Origin: Halobacteriovoraceae bacterium
Lineage (GTDB): Bacteria > Bdellovibrionota > Bacteriovoracia > Bacteriovoracales > Bacteriovoracaceae
Reading direction: 5' to 3'
Assembly: GCA_002712005.1 (NCBI GenBank)
Contig: PASP01000014.1
Span: 62,001 to 126,000 of the forward strand
DNA length: 64,000 nucleotides
This document shows, piece after piece, positions 28,197-37,878 of this stretch. The notes under the pieces are model-generated. The model had not been told where the DNA came from, searched no databases, and saw nothing but the letters and a program-made list of their open reading frames with translations. Made by a program: the position numbers and the translations under genes. Each line of letters starts with the position of its first letter. The stretch's first letter is position 1.

Positions 28197-29330
28197 ATGG
28201 GGGTGATGAAGATTTTGGCCTTTATTCTATTTACTATTACTTTCCTTGCAGGAGCCCTCTTTCCTACATCTTATGTATGGGGTGCTGTGGATTTTAGAGA
28301 TGCCATCTATCCCGAGTTAGCAACTTCTGCTCGTGCCTTGGGGATGGGAAATGCTTATGTCGCTAAAGCGGATGATGCTTCGGCAGCCTTTTATAATCCA
28401 GCCGGATTGGGCACGGTAAGACAGGCACATTTCCATTTGAGCAATCTCCATCTAGAAGTAAATAAGGACTGGGTGGACTTAGGAACTGGTGGAAAAATCA
28501 CAGATGCTTTTTCTAACTTTTCGAAAGGCTTTAGCGTAGATGGAACTCGAAATTTACTAAAGGATCACCCGGGTAAATTCTCTCATTCACGTTTTCACTT
28601 CATGCCTAACTTTACGGCCCGCTATATTTCTTTTGGCTATCTCTATTCCACGCAAACGAGGGGAGCTTATGGTACTCAGGCGGGAGCTCAATTTGAATAT
28701 GCGAAAAGAACGGATCATGGACCTTACTTGGGGCTTAATCTTTCGATGTTTGGTGGAGTCTTTAAAATTGGAGTAACTGGAACCTATTTAACGAGAAAAG
28801 AGTCCTACGGCCAAAGTGATCCAAATACGGCCATTGACTTGCAAGATGGAGATTATCAAAAAGGTTCAGCTCTCATTTTAACTGCGGGAACAAAATTAAC
28901 TCTTCCTTTTTATGCCCTTCCAACCTTTGCTATCAAAATGAATAATGCTTCCTCTCAAAGTTTTAGTGCAGCTAGTGGATTTGGTGGTGCCCCTGATCAG
29001 ATAAAACCTTCGGTTGATGTTGGCTTCTCTTTGACTCCTCAGATTGGAAAGACAACCCGTATTCACTGGGAGTTCAATTATAAGGATGCGACTGGAGAAT
29101 ACGATGATATCGGATCCTCTCGTAAGTATGCACTAGGCATGGAGTTAGACTTCAGAAGAACGATATTTATTCGTCTCGGTTATGGTGATGGATTTGGTTC
29201 TGGGGGGATTGGCCTCAAAACAAGAAAGCTCCAATTTGATCTCACAACCTATGCAGTTGACCTAACGGACTCTGATTTTCGAGGAGATGAAGATCGAAGA
29301 TTCGTTCTTTCCTTGTCTTCTGGTTTCTAG
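28197..29330 (+). CDS. Outer-membrane beta-barrel protein (OmpP1/UPF0164-like)
   Basis: 377 residues with a signal peptide ending VWG-A. The N-terminal mature motif TSARALGMGNAYVAKADDASAAFYNPAGLG is the hallmark of OmpP1/FadL and UPF0164-type barrels. The remainder alternates strands and ends in a C-terminal aromatic strand (RRFVLSLSSGF), as expected for BAM-dependent insertion. Role probably small-molecule transport or outer-membrane structure. The start could be 28197 or the ATG at 28206. Confidence 0.75.
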   Translation: MGVMKILAFILFTITFLAGALFPTSYVWGAVDFRDAIYPELATSARALGMGNAYVAKADDASAAFYNPAGLGTVRQAHFHLSNLHLEVNKDWVDLGTGGKITDAFSNFSKGFSVDGTRNLLKDHPGKFSHSRFHFMPNFTARYISFGYLYSTQTRGAYGTQAGAQFEYAKRTDHGPYLGLNLSMFGGVFKIGVTGTYLTRKESYGQSDPNTAIDLQDGDYQKGSALILTAGTKLTLPFYALPTFAIKMNNASSQSFSAASGFGGAPDQIKPSVDVGFSLTPQIGKTTRIHWEFNYKDATGEYDDIGSSRKYALGMELDFRRTIFIRLGYGDGFGSGGIGLKTRKLQFDLTTYAVDLTDSDFRGDEDRRFVLSLSSGF

Positions 29331-29502
29331 AGAGAAAAGTCCTCTAATATTTTCAGATATTTATCCCTTTACAACAGTACGGTCGTTTGTAAGTACTTGA
29401 AACATTTACATTTTGCGTTTAGACAAATTCCCTCGTGCAAGGTAGAGTCATTCAAATTTATTTCTAAATATGACTATCTGCATATATACCAAGGGGTTAC
29501 TC

Positions 29503-31692
29503 ATGCCTAACGCAAATAAAGAAAGTGCGACAGAAAATCAGTCCGGTAAACTTTCCAAATCACTAATTGAAGCTAAGTTAAAACTAGCAAAGAAATATGG
29601 TCTTAAAAAAGAAGACCTCGTAGGAATGCTTCGTAATGTTTATCTCTCACGAAAGTTAGATGACACTGAAATTTCTATGAAAAAGCAAACTAAGGCCTAC
29701 TTCCAAATTTCTAGTGCTGGTCATGAAGGAATTCTTACGGCAGCCGCTAATGTTTTAAAGCCTGCTCATGATTGGTTTATTTGTTATTACCGTGACCGTG
29801 CTCTCTGTACTGGTTTAGGTGTGACTCCTTATGAAATGCTTTGCCAGGCCAACGGGAATATTGGAGATACGAGCTCTCATGGTCGTCAAATGCCTGCCCA
29901 CTGGGGAAATGTAAAACTTAATATTGTTAATAAGTCTTCTTGTACAGGGACTCAGTTCTTGCAAGCTGTGGGTCTAGCAGAAGCTGGAAAGTATCTTGAA
30001 GAACTGGATCAGAATGGTATTGATCTCGAAGGTCGTAAGTATGAGAAAGACGAGATTGTATACGTATCTACCGGTGATGGAACAACCTCTCAAGGTGAGT
30101 TCTGGGAAGGTGTTACAACGGCTTGTGTAAATAAGTTACCTGTTCTCTTTATGGTGGAAGACAATGGATATGCCATTTCAGTTCCAACAGAAGTTCAAAC
30201 TCCAGGTGGGTCTATCTCTAAAGCACTAAGTAACTTTCCTGGCTTAAAGATTTTTGAATGTGATGGTAACTGTCCTATTGAGTCTTACGCCACAATGAAG
30301 GAAGCTGAAGCTTACCTTCGTGATGGAAATGGTCCTGTCTTAGTTCACGCCCATGTAACTAGACCTTACTCTCACTCGATGTCTGATGACCAAACGATGT
30401 ATAGAACAAAAGAAGAGTTAGAGAGAGAAAAGGAACAAGATGTATTTAATAGTTATCCTAAGCTTCTTGTAGAAGGTGGGATAATGTCTGAAGAAGAAAA
30501 AGACTCTCTACTTAAAGAAGTTTCAGATGAGTGTCGTCAGGCCATGAAAGAGGCAATCGATACACCTTGGCCAGATAAATCAACTGCTATGGATCATCTC
30601 TATTCTGAAGATGTTGATATAACAAGTTCAGATTTTGAGCATGCAGGAACATTCGAAGGTAAAGAAGATGTTCCAATGGCCGGAACAATTAATAAAACTT
30701 TAAGAGATGAATTTAAGAAAAATCCATTCCTACGTATGTGGGGAGAGGATGTTGCAGACTTTTCTCAATTAGAAAAACTTGAAAATCCTGACCTAAAAGG
30801 AAAGGGTGGAGTATTTAAAATTACTTCAGGAGTTCAGAGAGCTTCACGTGAAGGACAAGTTTTTAATTCTCCACTGGCTGAAGCAAATGTTGTTGGTCGT
30901 GCTATCGGTCAGGCGATGAGAGGTATTAAGCCAGTCGTAGAAATTCAATTTTTCGACTATATTTGGACGGCCTATATGCAAATTAAAAATGAGGCCGCTA
31001 CTACTCGCTATCGTTCAGGTGGAGACTTTTCGAATCCTCTCGTTATCCGTGTTCCTATTGGTGGATACTTAAGAGGGGGATCTATTTATCACTCACAAAC
31101 TGGTGAATCTCTCTACACTCATATTCCAGGATTGAGAGTTGCTTACCCATCTAATGCTGCAGACGCTGCTGGTCTTTTAAGAACGGCCATTAAAGCTGAT
31201 GATCCGGTTATGTTCCTAGAGCATAAACACCTTTATTATCAAGGTTACAATCGTTCTGCTGATCCAGGTGAGAACTATATGATTCCTTTTGGAAAAGCAC
31301 GAGTCGCTAAAGAGGGGAAGGATGCAACGGTTGTTACTTGGGGTGCTCTTGTTCAGAAATCAATTGATGCCGCTAAGAAATTAGAAGCTCAAGGTTATAG
31401 CGTAGAAGTTATCGATATTCGTACTCTGGCTCCCTTTGATATGGATGCTATTAAAGAGTCTCTTAAAAAGACGAACCGTCTTCTTATTGCCCATGAGGAA
31501 CACAAAACTTCTGGCTTTGCTGGTGAAATCGCTGCAAGAGTTAATGAAGAGTGTTTCGAAGAACTTGATGCTCCAATCAAAAGAGTCACTAGTCTTGATG
31601 TTCATGTGGCCTATTGTCCACAACTTGAAGAGGTTATTCTTCCACAGACAGATGATGTTACTAAAGCTTTAGAGGAATTATTGAAATACTAG
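29503..31692 (+). CDS. Branched-chain 2-oxoacid dehydrogenase E1, alpha-beta fusion
   Basis: 729 residues from ATG 29503 (AGGGG 8 nt upstream; the longer in-frame start at 29470 has no SD). Residues about 30-380 are E1 alpha with TPP-binding GDGTTSQGEFWEGV (about 190) and VEDNGYAIS; residues about 395-725 are E1 beta (transketolase pyrimidine and C-terminal domains), including PVVEIQFFDYIW and VVTWGALV. This is the fused form of 2-oxoisovalerate dehydrogenase, which decarboxylates branched-chain 2-oxo acids and passes the acyl group to E2 lipoate. E2 and E3 are not in the window. A TTACAA-N12-TTGTAA palindrome (29369-29392) upstream may be an operator. Confidence 0.9.
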   Translation: MPNANKESATENQSGKLSKSLIEAKLKLAKKYGLKKEDLVGMLRNVYLSRKLDDTEISMKKQTKAYFQISSAGHEGILTAAANVLKPAHDWFICYYRDRALCTGLGVTPYEMLCQANGNIGDTSSHGRQMPAHWGNVKLNIVNKSSCTGTQFLQAVGLAEAGKYLEELDQNGIDLEGRKYEKDEIVYVSTGDGTTSQGEFWEGVTTACVNKLPVLFMVEDNGYAISVPTEVQTPGGSISKALSNFPGLKIFECDGNCPIESYATMKEAEAYLRDGNGPVLVHAHVTRPYSHSMSDDQTMYRTKEELEREKEQDVFNSYPKLLVEGGIMSEEEKDSLLKEVSDECRQAMKEAIDTPWPDKSTAMDHLYSEDVDITSSDFEHAGTFEGKEDVPMAGTINKTLRDEFKKNPFLRMWGEDVADFSQLEKLENPDLKGKGGVFKITSGVQRASREGQVFNSPLAEANVVGRAIGQAMRGIKPVVEIQFFDYIWTAYMQIKNEAATTRYRSGGDFSNPLVIRVPIGGYLRGGSIYHSQTGESLYTHIPGLRVAYPSNAADAAGLLRTAIKADDPVMFLEHKHLYYQGYNRSADPGENYMIPFGKARVAKEGKDATVVTWGALVQKSIDAAKKLEAQGYSVEVIDIRTLAPFDMDAIKESLKKTNRLLIAHEEHKTSGFAGEIAARVNEECFEELDAPIKRVTSLDVHVAYCPQLEEVILPQTDDVTKALEELLKY

Positions 31693-31701
31693 GAGTCTAA
31701 A

Positions 31702-32709
31702 ATGAAATACGCATGTCTAATCGTTTGGTTTTTCTTAATTCAATCTTTTACGCATGCGATTTCTGAAGAGGGATATCAGGAGAAGTGGGAAAAAGAAGTT
31801 TTCCCATTCTTTCTTGATCATACTGAGTTTAAATACATGATGTCTCATGATAATAAACTTCAGCTCCATTATGGACTTCTCTTTAATAAGACCTCAAACT
31901 CAAATCAAAAACTAATCCTTTTACTTCCCGGACGTAGTGAACCTTTTTATAAATATTCTGAATTAGCTTATGACCTTTACCAAGAAGGTTATAGTATTGC
32001 TTTCTTTGATCACCGCGGACAGGGTGGCTCCGAGAGAGTATTAAAAAACTCTGAAAAGGGACATGTGAAAAGTTTTAAGTACTATGTTCACGACTTAGAA
32101 AAGTTTATGGATGAAGTTATTTCTCCTTATTCCTTTAAAAAGAGATATCTGATTGCCCATTCCATGGGAGCTGCAGCTTCTATGATGTTAATGGCAAAGA
32201 GAAATGATCTCTTTGATAAAGCAGTTCTTTCTTCTCCTATGCTTGAACCTAATACTGGTAAATTTAAGCCTTCAGTTGCTCTTGCGTATGGAACGGCTTT
32301 ACGTCTTTTGGGTAAGGGTGAACAGTGGGCGCCCGGAGAATCTGGTTATGAAACCGGAGAGTTCGAAAATAATCGCGTCACCCAGAGTAAGGCGAGATGG
32401 GAGATGTCAACTTATCTCTATGAAAATTATGATGAATTTAAAATGGGTGGAGTAACGGTTGATTGGATCACAACTTCTTTGGGAACGAATAATCGTTTTG
32501 TATTCAAATATAGAAAAGTGAAAACTCCCGTTCTTCTTTTGAGGGCCGGAAATGATTCTGTTGTCTTTACCCGACGTCATGAAAAGTTCTGCGCAAAAGC
32601 GCAAAAGTGTACTTTAGTTGATTATCCTTCTGCAAAACATGAAGTCCTTATGGAAGTTGATTCTATAAGAAATGATATTCTTGAAAGGACTTTTAAGTTT
32701 TTTAAATAG
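31702..32709 (+). CDS. Secreted alpha/beta hydrolase, lysophospholipase-like
   Basis: 335 residues with a signal peptide ending THA-IS. Alpha/beta hydrolase fold like PldB/monoglyceride lipase: DHRGQGGSER after the third strand, nucleophile elbow AHSMGAAAS, late acid in RAGNDSVVF and catalytic His in AKHEVLME. Only 9 nt after the E1 gene, with GGAG as SD, so the two are co-transcribed. Exported lipid hydrolysis would suit a predator, but the substrate is unknown. Confidence 0.8.
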   Translation: MKYACLIVWFFLIQSFTHAISEEGYQEKWEKEVFPFFLDHTEFKYMMSHDNKLQLHYGLLFNKTSNSNQKLILLLPGRSEPFYKYSELAYDLYQEGYSIAFFDHRGQGGSERVLKNSEKGHVKSFKYYVHDLEKFMDEVISPYSFKKRYLIAHSMGAAASMMLMAKRNDLFDKAVLSSPMLEPNTGKFKPSVALAYGTALRLLGKGEQWAPGESGYETGEFENNRVTQSKARWEMSTYLYENYDEFKMGGVTVDWITTSLGTNNRFVFKYRKVKTPVLLLRAGNDSVVFTRRHEKFCAKAQKCTLVDYPSAKHEVLMEVDSIRNDILERTFKFFK

Positions 32710-33687
32710 CTACTTATAGCAATGACCTATCCATTCATCTCCCTTAAGGCGAGAGTAACAACGCATTCCATTTTCATAATCTAACCTTACTCCATTTTTG
32801 AGTAGGGTTTTCTCTTTGTATCCAAGAGGAACAGGGGCTCTATAAGACGGAAGTTTTGGATTATAGAGATCACTAACCGTAATAAGAAGCCCAAGGGTAA
32901 GAGCTATTCTTTTTAATTTTCCATTTCTTGTGATGAGAAAAGGAAGGAAAGTACTTAATGGAATCAGGACCTCTGGACCTCTAATTTGATTGAGAAATAA
33001 CAGGAGCTCTTTCCAAATTCCCGTTAAAAACCCGATATTAAAAATAAATTCGATGAGTATGAGGGGAAAGATAAGGAAAGAGAGTCCTGTTAGAAAGTAT
33101 CCGTAGAGAGGGCCTAAGAGATAGAACTGCTGATTAAACCAAAAACTCACTAAGAACTGACCGACTAAGAGAAAGAACGCCTTTCTTATTACGGGTCCTG
33201 GGCATAGGAGTATTCCTAAGAATAGAAAGGATAGGGTGTAGCTCATAGGGTTTAAGAAATATTGATAAGAAAGAAGAAGAAAACTGATCAAAAATGAATG
33301 GTGGGTTGAGATTTTAATCCAAGGGTTATGTCTGAGTGCAGCAAAAACGAGCATCCTTTGAAAGCTATCAATATGGTGAAAACGTAAAGATAAAATATAA
33401 AAAGAGAGGAGAAGGAGAAACCTTGCAGCCCTTCCTTTAAGAAAGAGGAATATAAGTGTACTGAAAACACTAAGATGCAGGCCGGATGGAGTCATAAAGT
33501 GTTGAATTCCTAAAGCTCTATGAGCTTTAAGAAGGGGCTTGGAAAGAGGGGCTTTAATTCCAAATAAGTATGAAGTTTGTAGAGGGTCACCTTGAATTTT
33601 AGGAAGTGACCTTGATTTCGTATAGTCCTTATCTGGAGCAAAGATGAAAAGAAGAAAAGTGAGAATAATGATAGATCGAGCTTGCAT
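32710..33687 (-). CDS. ComEC/Rec2 competence-core-like membrane protein
   Basis: About 325 residues from ATG 33687 (an upstream in-frame TTG at 33768 exists; neither start has a good SD). Many hydrophobic helices. The segment HRALGIQHFMTPSGLHLSVFSTLI matches the G(L/I)xHLLAxSGLH motif of the ComEC competence domain, and SFQRMLVFAALR matches the following PSxxRA helix. The metallo-beta-lactamase and OB domains of full ComEC are absent. It could be a reduced DNA-uptake channel or a relative with another role. Confidence 0.65.
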   Translation of the reverse strand: MQARSIIILTFLLFIFAPDKDYTKSRSLPKIQGDPLQTSYLFGIKAPLSKPLLKAHRALGIQHFMTPSGLHLSVFSTLIFLFLKGRAARFLLLLSFYILSLRFHHIDSFQRMLVFAALRHNPWIKISTHHSFLISFLLLSYQYFLNPMSYTLSFLFLGILLCPGPVIRKAFFLLVGQFLVSFWFNQQFYLLGPLYGYFLTGLSFLIFPLILIEFIFNIGFLTGIWKELLLFLNQIRGPEVLIPLSTFLPFLITRNGKLKRIALTLGLLITVSDLYNPKLPSYRAPVPLGYKEKTLLKNGVRLDYENGMRCYSRLKGDEWIGHCYK

Positions 33688-33787
33688 GGTCAGGGATATA
33701 CAAGGATTCAAAGGTGTAATATGGCATAAGGCGTGGTAAACATTGAGCAAGAAAATATGGGGACTCAATAAAAGGAGACTTTGTCCT

Positions 33788-34633
33788 ATGAAATTGACTC
33801 AATTGGCCCTTGAGAAAGATATGGCCCAATACTTTGCCGAGGATGATCTTTCACGAAATCTTTTTTATATGAAGTCTCTACCTGAAGATCAGGTAAGTTG
33901 TGATCTCTATATTAAAAGTGACCTCGTACTGGCTGGTCTTCCCTGGTTTCAAGCGGCATTTCATTACCTAGGGGAAAGTGACTTTGCAGCTAAGGCCATT
34001 CACGAGTATGAAGGGAAGCGCTTAAAGAAGGGAACAAAGATCAGCTTAGGTCAGATGAGTTTCGCAAAGGCTTTAACGGGTGAGAGGATTGCCTTAAATC
34101 TACTTCAGCGGGCATCTAATATTGCCACCTACACTTCTCAATATGTGGAAAAGGCAGATAAATATAATATTTCCATTTTAGATACGAGAAAAACCACTCC
34201 CGGTTTACGGATGTTGGAGAAATATGCGGTTCGAGTTGGTGGCGGTAAAAATCATCGCTTCGGTCAAACTGATTTATGGATGGTAAAAGACAATCATAAA
34301 ACTTTCTTTGGTGGAGTTCGAGAAGCCATCCAATTTTTCAAAGATATGGGAAGTTTCTATAACGAGATAGAACTTGAAGTTCATAGTGAAAAAGAATTTG
34401 AGGAAGCGCTGGAGTTAGGAGTGAGACATGTGATGCTCGATAACTTTAGCCCTGAAATGATTAAAAATATCCTTCCCAATAAAAAGGAAGGAATGACCAT
34501 TGAAGTTTCTGGTGGTGTTAGACTCTCTACCTTGGATAAGTATTTGATCCAAGGGGTAGATGCAATTAGTGTAGGAGCTCTAACTTATGATGCTCCAGCT
34601 GTAGATATTTCATTTAAATATCAAAGGATTTAG
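33788..34633 (+). CDS. nadC: Nicotinate-nucleotide pyrophosphorylase (NadC)
   Basis: 281 residues from ATG 33788 (AGGAG 11 nt upstream). Quinolinate phosphoribosyltransferase: YVEKADKYNISILDTRKTTPGLRMLEKYAVRVGGGKNHRFGQTD contains the DTRKTTPGLR and GG..NHR catalytic and substrate residues; EVSGGV and SVGALTYDAPAVDISFK end the barrel. Converts quinolinate plus PRPP to nicotinate mononucleotide in NAD synthesis. It is followed directly by nadB; nadA is not in the window. Confidence 0.95.
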   Translation: MKLTQLALEKDMAQYFAEDDLSRNLFYMKSLPEDQVSCDLYIKSDLVLAGLPWFQAAFHYLGESDFAAKAIHEYEGKRLKKGTKISLGQMSFAKALTGERIALNLLQRASNIATYTSQYVEKADKYNISILDTRKTTPGLRMLEKYAVRVGGGKNHRFGQTDLWMVKDNHKTFFGGVREAIQFFKDMGSFYNEIELEVHSEKEFEEALELGVRHVMLDNFSPEMIKNILPNKKEGMTIEVSGGVRLSTLDKYLIQGVDAISVGALTYDAPAVDISFKYQRI

Positions 34634-34635
34634 GG

Positions 34636-36207
34636 GTGAGTACATTTGAATTTGATGCTCTCGTAATTGGTTCAGGAATTGCTGGCCTAGTTTGTGCTAG
34701 TGAATTAGCTGAAAAAAATCTAAAGGTTGGAATTATTACTCGTGAATACGATCCCAAGAAGTCCAATACTGTATGGGCCCAAGGGGGAACCATTTATCCC
34801 AGTGAGGGAGAAATTCATAGAGACTTGGTCCATGATATTCAAGTTGCCTCTGCTGGAACTTCAAATATAGCAGCGGCTGAAATTCTCGAAAAACGATCAG
34901 GTAAAATTTTGAAGGAAGTTTTACTCGATAAAGCTAAAACTGATTTTGAAAGAGATAAAGAGGGAAATCTTTGTTTCACAAAAGAAGCCGCCCATTCCTT
35001 TCCTCGTATCCTTTTTAAAGGAGATTATACCGGAAAAGAGATTCAAATTTCTTTATTGAATTTTCTAAAAGATAAGAAGCGTTTTCCCAATGTTAGTTTT
35101 CTTCAAGGACATACGGCCATTGATCTTATTACTCCGCTCCACCACGGAATCTCATTGCAGCAACGTTATGAAGATAACAAGGTATTAGGAGCTTATGTTT
35201 ATAATCGAGATCAGGGAGTTGTTCATAAAGTTTTGGCGAAAGTAACAGTCTTAGCTACTGGTGGGGTAGGATCTTTATATTTACACCATTCGAATTCAGA
35301 AGGTGCACGTGGTGACGGGCATGCAATGGCCAAAAGGGCTGGTGCTGTCTTAACTAATATGGAATTTATTCAATTTCATCCTACGACTTTCTTTGATAGC
35401 TCAAGTCATCGCCGTTTTTTGATCAGTGAAGCTGTGAGAGGAGAAGGGGGAGTCTTGTTAAACTCTTTAGGGGAAGCCTTTATGGAAAGGTATCACCCTG
35501 ATAGAGAGCTTGCTCCGAGAGATATTGTATCGCGCTCGATTGATGAAGAGATGATTCGCACCAAACATGATTGTGCCTATCTCGATATTTCTTTTAAAGA
35601 TCCTAATTGGATTAAAGAACGTTTTCCAACCATTTATGAGCATTGTCTTGCTAAGAAAATAGATATTACTCAAGAGCCTATCCCTGTCGTACCGGCTGCG
35701 CACTATACTTGTGGGGGAGTGAAAACGGATCTTTTGGGAAGAACAAATTTAGATCGCTTATATGCAGTTGGTGAAGTTGCCTGTACAGGCTTACATGGAG
35801 CGAACCGACTAGCATCGACAAGTTTAGCTGAAGGTGTTGTTTGGGGTTATATTGCAGCAGAATCCATCACGGGGAAAATATCTGAATGGGATATTTATGA
35901 TAGCAATAGAATTAAAGGATGGAGAAATGGAACTGCTCCTGCGGACCCAGCTTTGATTCAGCAAGATATGTTAACTCTGAAGCAGACGATGTGGAACTAT
36001 GTAGGTCTAACCCGTACCTCAAACCGACTCAAAAGAGGTTCGGCCATGTTTAAAGAGCTTCATGAAGAAATTCAGAAGTTTTATAAAAATGCTCTGCTCA
36101 GTGATGAACTCATTGGTTTAAGAAATGGGGTTGAGGTAGCCTACCAAGTTCTTATATCTTCTATGAGAAATACAGAGTCAGTAGGCTGTTTTTATCGAAA
36201 AGATTAA
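34636..36207 (+). CDS. nadB: L-aspartate oxidase (NadB)
   Basis: 523 residues from GTG 34636, 2 nt after nadC stops. FAD-binding GSGIAGLVCASELAE at the N-terminus, NTVWAQGG, TGGVGSLYLHHSNSEGARGDGHAMAKRAGA, FIQFHPTTF, and HYTCGGVKTDLLGRTNLDRLYAVGEVACTGLHGANRLASTSLAEG. Oxidises L-aspartate to iminoaspartate, the first step of NAD synthesis, feeding NadA and then NadC. Its operon partner nadC makes the pathway role firm. Confidence 0.95.
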   Translation: MSTFEFDALVIGSGIAGLVCASELAEKNLKVGIITREYDPKKSNTVWAQGGTIYPSEGEIHRDLVHDIQVASAGTSNIAAAEILEKRSGKILKEVLLDKAKTDFERDKEGNLCFTKEAAHSFPRILFKGDYTGKEIQISLLNFLKDKKRFPNVSFLQGHTAIDLITPLHHGISLQQRYEDNKVLGAYVYNRDQGVVHKVLAKVTVLATGGVGSLYLHHSNSEGARGDGHAMAKRAGAVLTNMEFIQFHPTTFFDSSSHRRFLISEAVRGEGGVLLNSLGEAFMERYHPDRELAPRDIVSRSIDEEMIRTKHDCAYLDISFKDPNWIKERFPTIYEHCLAKKIDITQEPIPVVPAAHYTCGGVKTDLLGRTNLDRLYAVGEVACTGLHGANRLASTSLAEGVVWGYIAAESITGKISEWDIYDSNRIKGWRNGTAPADPALIQQDMLTLKQTMWNYVGLTRTSNRLKRGSAMFKELHEEIQKFYKNALLSDELIGLRNGVEVAYQVLISSMRNTESVGCFYRKD

Positions 36208-36210
36208 TCT

Positions 36211-37332
36211 CTAATGATAAAGGTGCATTTGAAAAGAAAGTCTATCCTCTAAATTATTGGGGTCATTCATATACTTTCTTTTTTGAAACTCAGCCCTTAG
36301 TTCAACGTGAGGAATGGGAAGAAATTGAAATCACGTTCCAGGTGCTAAAATAAGAGTATCACTATTTTCTAAATTATTCTGTGAGTGCTCGAAAACGAGA
36401 TAGGGCATAAAACCTTTAAATAATTTATACCCATATTGATGATCTCCGTATAAGGCTTTTGTCTTAGGGGTTAGAGAGTCGCCTGTTTTATTGGCCTTAT
36501 TTTCGTAAACGATCTCGCTTCTTCCCACGATATTTTTGAACAGGGGAAATACAGCATGAGCACTAAAGAGATCTCTAATATAAGATTTAGATTCCCCTTT
36601 GAGAAGACTAATCCCTACTCGTGAATTACCACCCATATAGTGAGTTAAATTTAGGGCTAAGTTTCTTTTTTCATCATCTTCATTTTTATTCGTCCACATA
36701 TTACCAACAGAAGAGGAAAGATTGATTTCTCCCCATTCAAAAAACTTAGTGAGGTCTAAGTTATAACTTTCCGAATAGGAACCAAATCCAGTAGAGCTTT
36801 TGGTGAATCGTGAGTGATTGGGATGATTGATACCAAAGTTTTGGCGAAACTTACCAACACGAACCTGAACGTCTGGAGCAGCTGCCCATTGGATGTAATG
36901 TCTTTCGCTTAAAAACTTACGTTTGTCTGGCGTATTGTCAGGTCCTTCCTTTGTTCCTAAAGTCGCTACAACAAAAGCTTGTGCATACTGAATTGCAAAT
37001 TCAACATTATTTTGCATGGTAAACTGACGCTTCAATTTAACTTGATCATTTTCACCATGAATTTGTATCACTCTGTGCTGTCCACCAAACTTTATGTTGG
37101 GAGTGTTTTTGGCCAATCCATAGTAGGGGTCTTCAAAGTGACTAAAGAGCGTCCAGGTACTCATAAGTTCTTTCGAAAGGCTACGGCCATAGTCATTGAG
37201 AACGCCTCCTCCTGAGGCTGAGACGTGACAGGCCATACAGTTGGGATAGCCTTTTGTGACGTTTTCAACGAAACCAAAAGAATAGGAAGAAGAGAAAAGG
37301 ATTAAGACAAAGAAAATGATTTTGTTCAGCAT
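36211..37332 (-). pseudogene. Haem-motif outer-membrane barrel, split by in-frame TGA near 3' end
   Basis: Signal peptide (about 1-20), then GYPNCMACHVSASGGGVLNDYGRSLSKE, a CxxCH c-type haem site at the start of the mature protein, followed by a long beta-strand region. The reading frame ends after residue 333 (LILAPGT) at TGA (36333-36331). The same frame continues for 39 codons as FQFLPIPHVELRAEFQKRKY... ending SFQMHLYH and TAG at 36211, which reads as the final barrel strands. The expected residue at the TGA is Gly or an aromatic (GT-x-FQF). Without the tail the barrel would lack its C-terminal strand. Third gene of the cytochrome/YceI operon; probably part of extracytoplasmic electron transfer. 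Confidence 0.75.
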
Positions 37333-37334
37333 AA

Positions 37335-37865
37335 TTACTCATCCAAAGAGAAGGTCGAATCCACTTTTATTTTTACATTTTTGGCAGCTGTGATTCCTTG
37401 AAAAGAAGGAAGTTCAATATTGAAGTCTGTAAGAATCACTTCAAAGTCTGACTCTACTTTTAAACGACTCTTATCTCCTTCAACCTTCACTTCCAGAGGA
37501 ATCTCTCTTGTTTGTCCATGAAGAGTTAGTTTGGCCTTAATGTTCTGACCTTCCTTGAGCTCTTTTAGAGGTATGTTGGTAAAACTTAAAAGTGCTTTTG
37601 GATATTTTGCAACTTCAAGGTATTTTTCTTTAAGATGTCCATCCCTTGTTTCGATACCTGAATTTAATTTGCTTAAAGGGACTTCTATATTTCCAGTTAA
37701 CATTCCTTCTTTAAGGGTTAGGTCAGCTTTTTCTATAGGGAGAATGCCTGTTGCTTTTATAAAGGCAGGACGACCTACTGCTGTAAAGTTAACCTCTGAA
37801 TCAATAACCTTGGTCGCTGCATTTAAGTTAAGTTGAAATAGCGCCATGAGAATAATTGCTTTCAT
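37335..37865 (-). CDS. YceI-family periplasmic protein
   Basis: 176 residues with a short signal peptide (ending NAA). YceI lipocalin-like fold: SEVNFTAVG, VPLSKLNSGIETRDGHLKEKYLEVAKYPKALLSF, LHGQTREIPLEVKV. The family binds long polyisoprenoid or quinone-like lipids in the periplasm. It lies between a dihaem cytochrome and a haem-motif barrel, with gaps of 13 and 2 nt, so it may handle an electron-carrying isoprenoid; that is inference. Confidence 0.85.
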   Translation of the reverse strand: MKAIILMALFQLNLNAATKVIDSEVNFTAVGRPAFIKATGILPIEKADLTLKEGMLTGNIEVPLSKLNSGIETRDGHLKEKYLEVAKYPKALLSFTNIPLKELKEGQNIKAKLTLHGQTREIPLEVKVEGDKSRLKVESDFEVILTDFNIELPSFQGITAAKNVKIKVDSTFSLDE

Positions 37866-37878
37866 ATCTAATCCTTTG

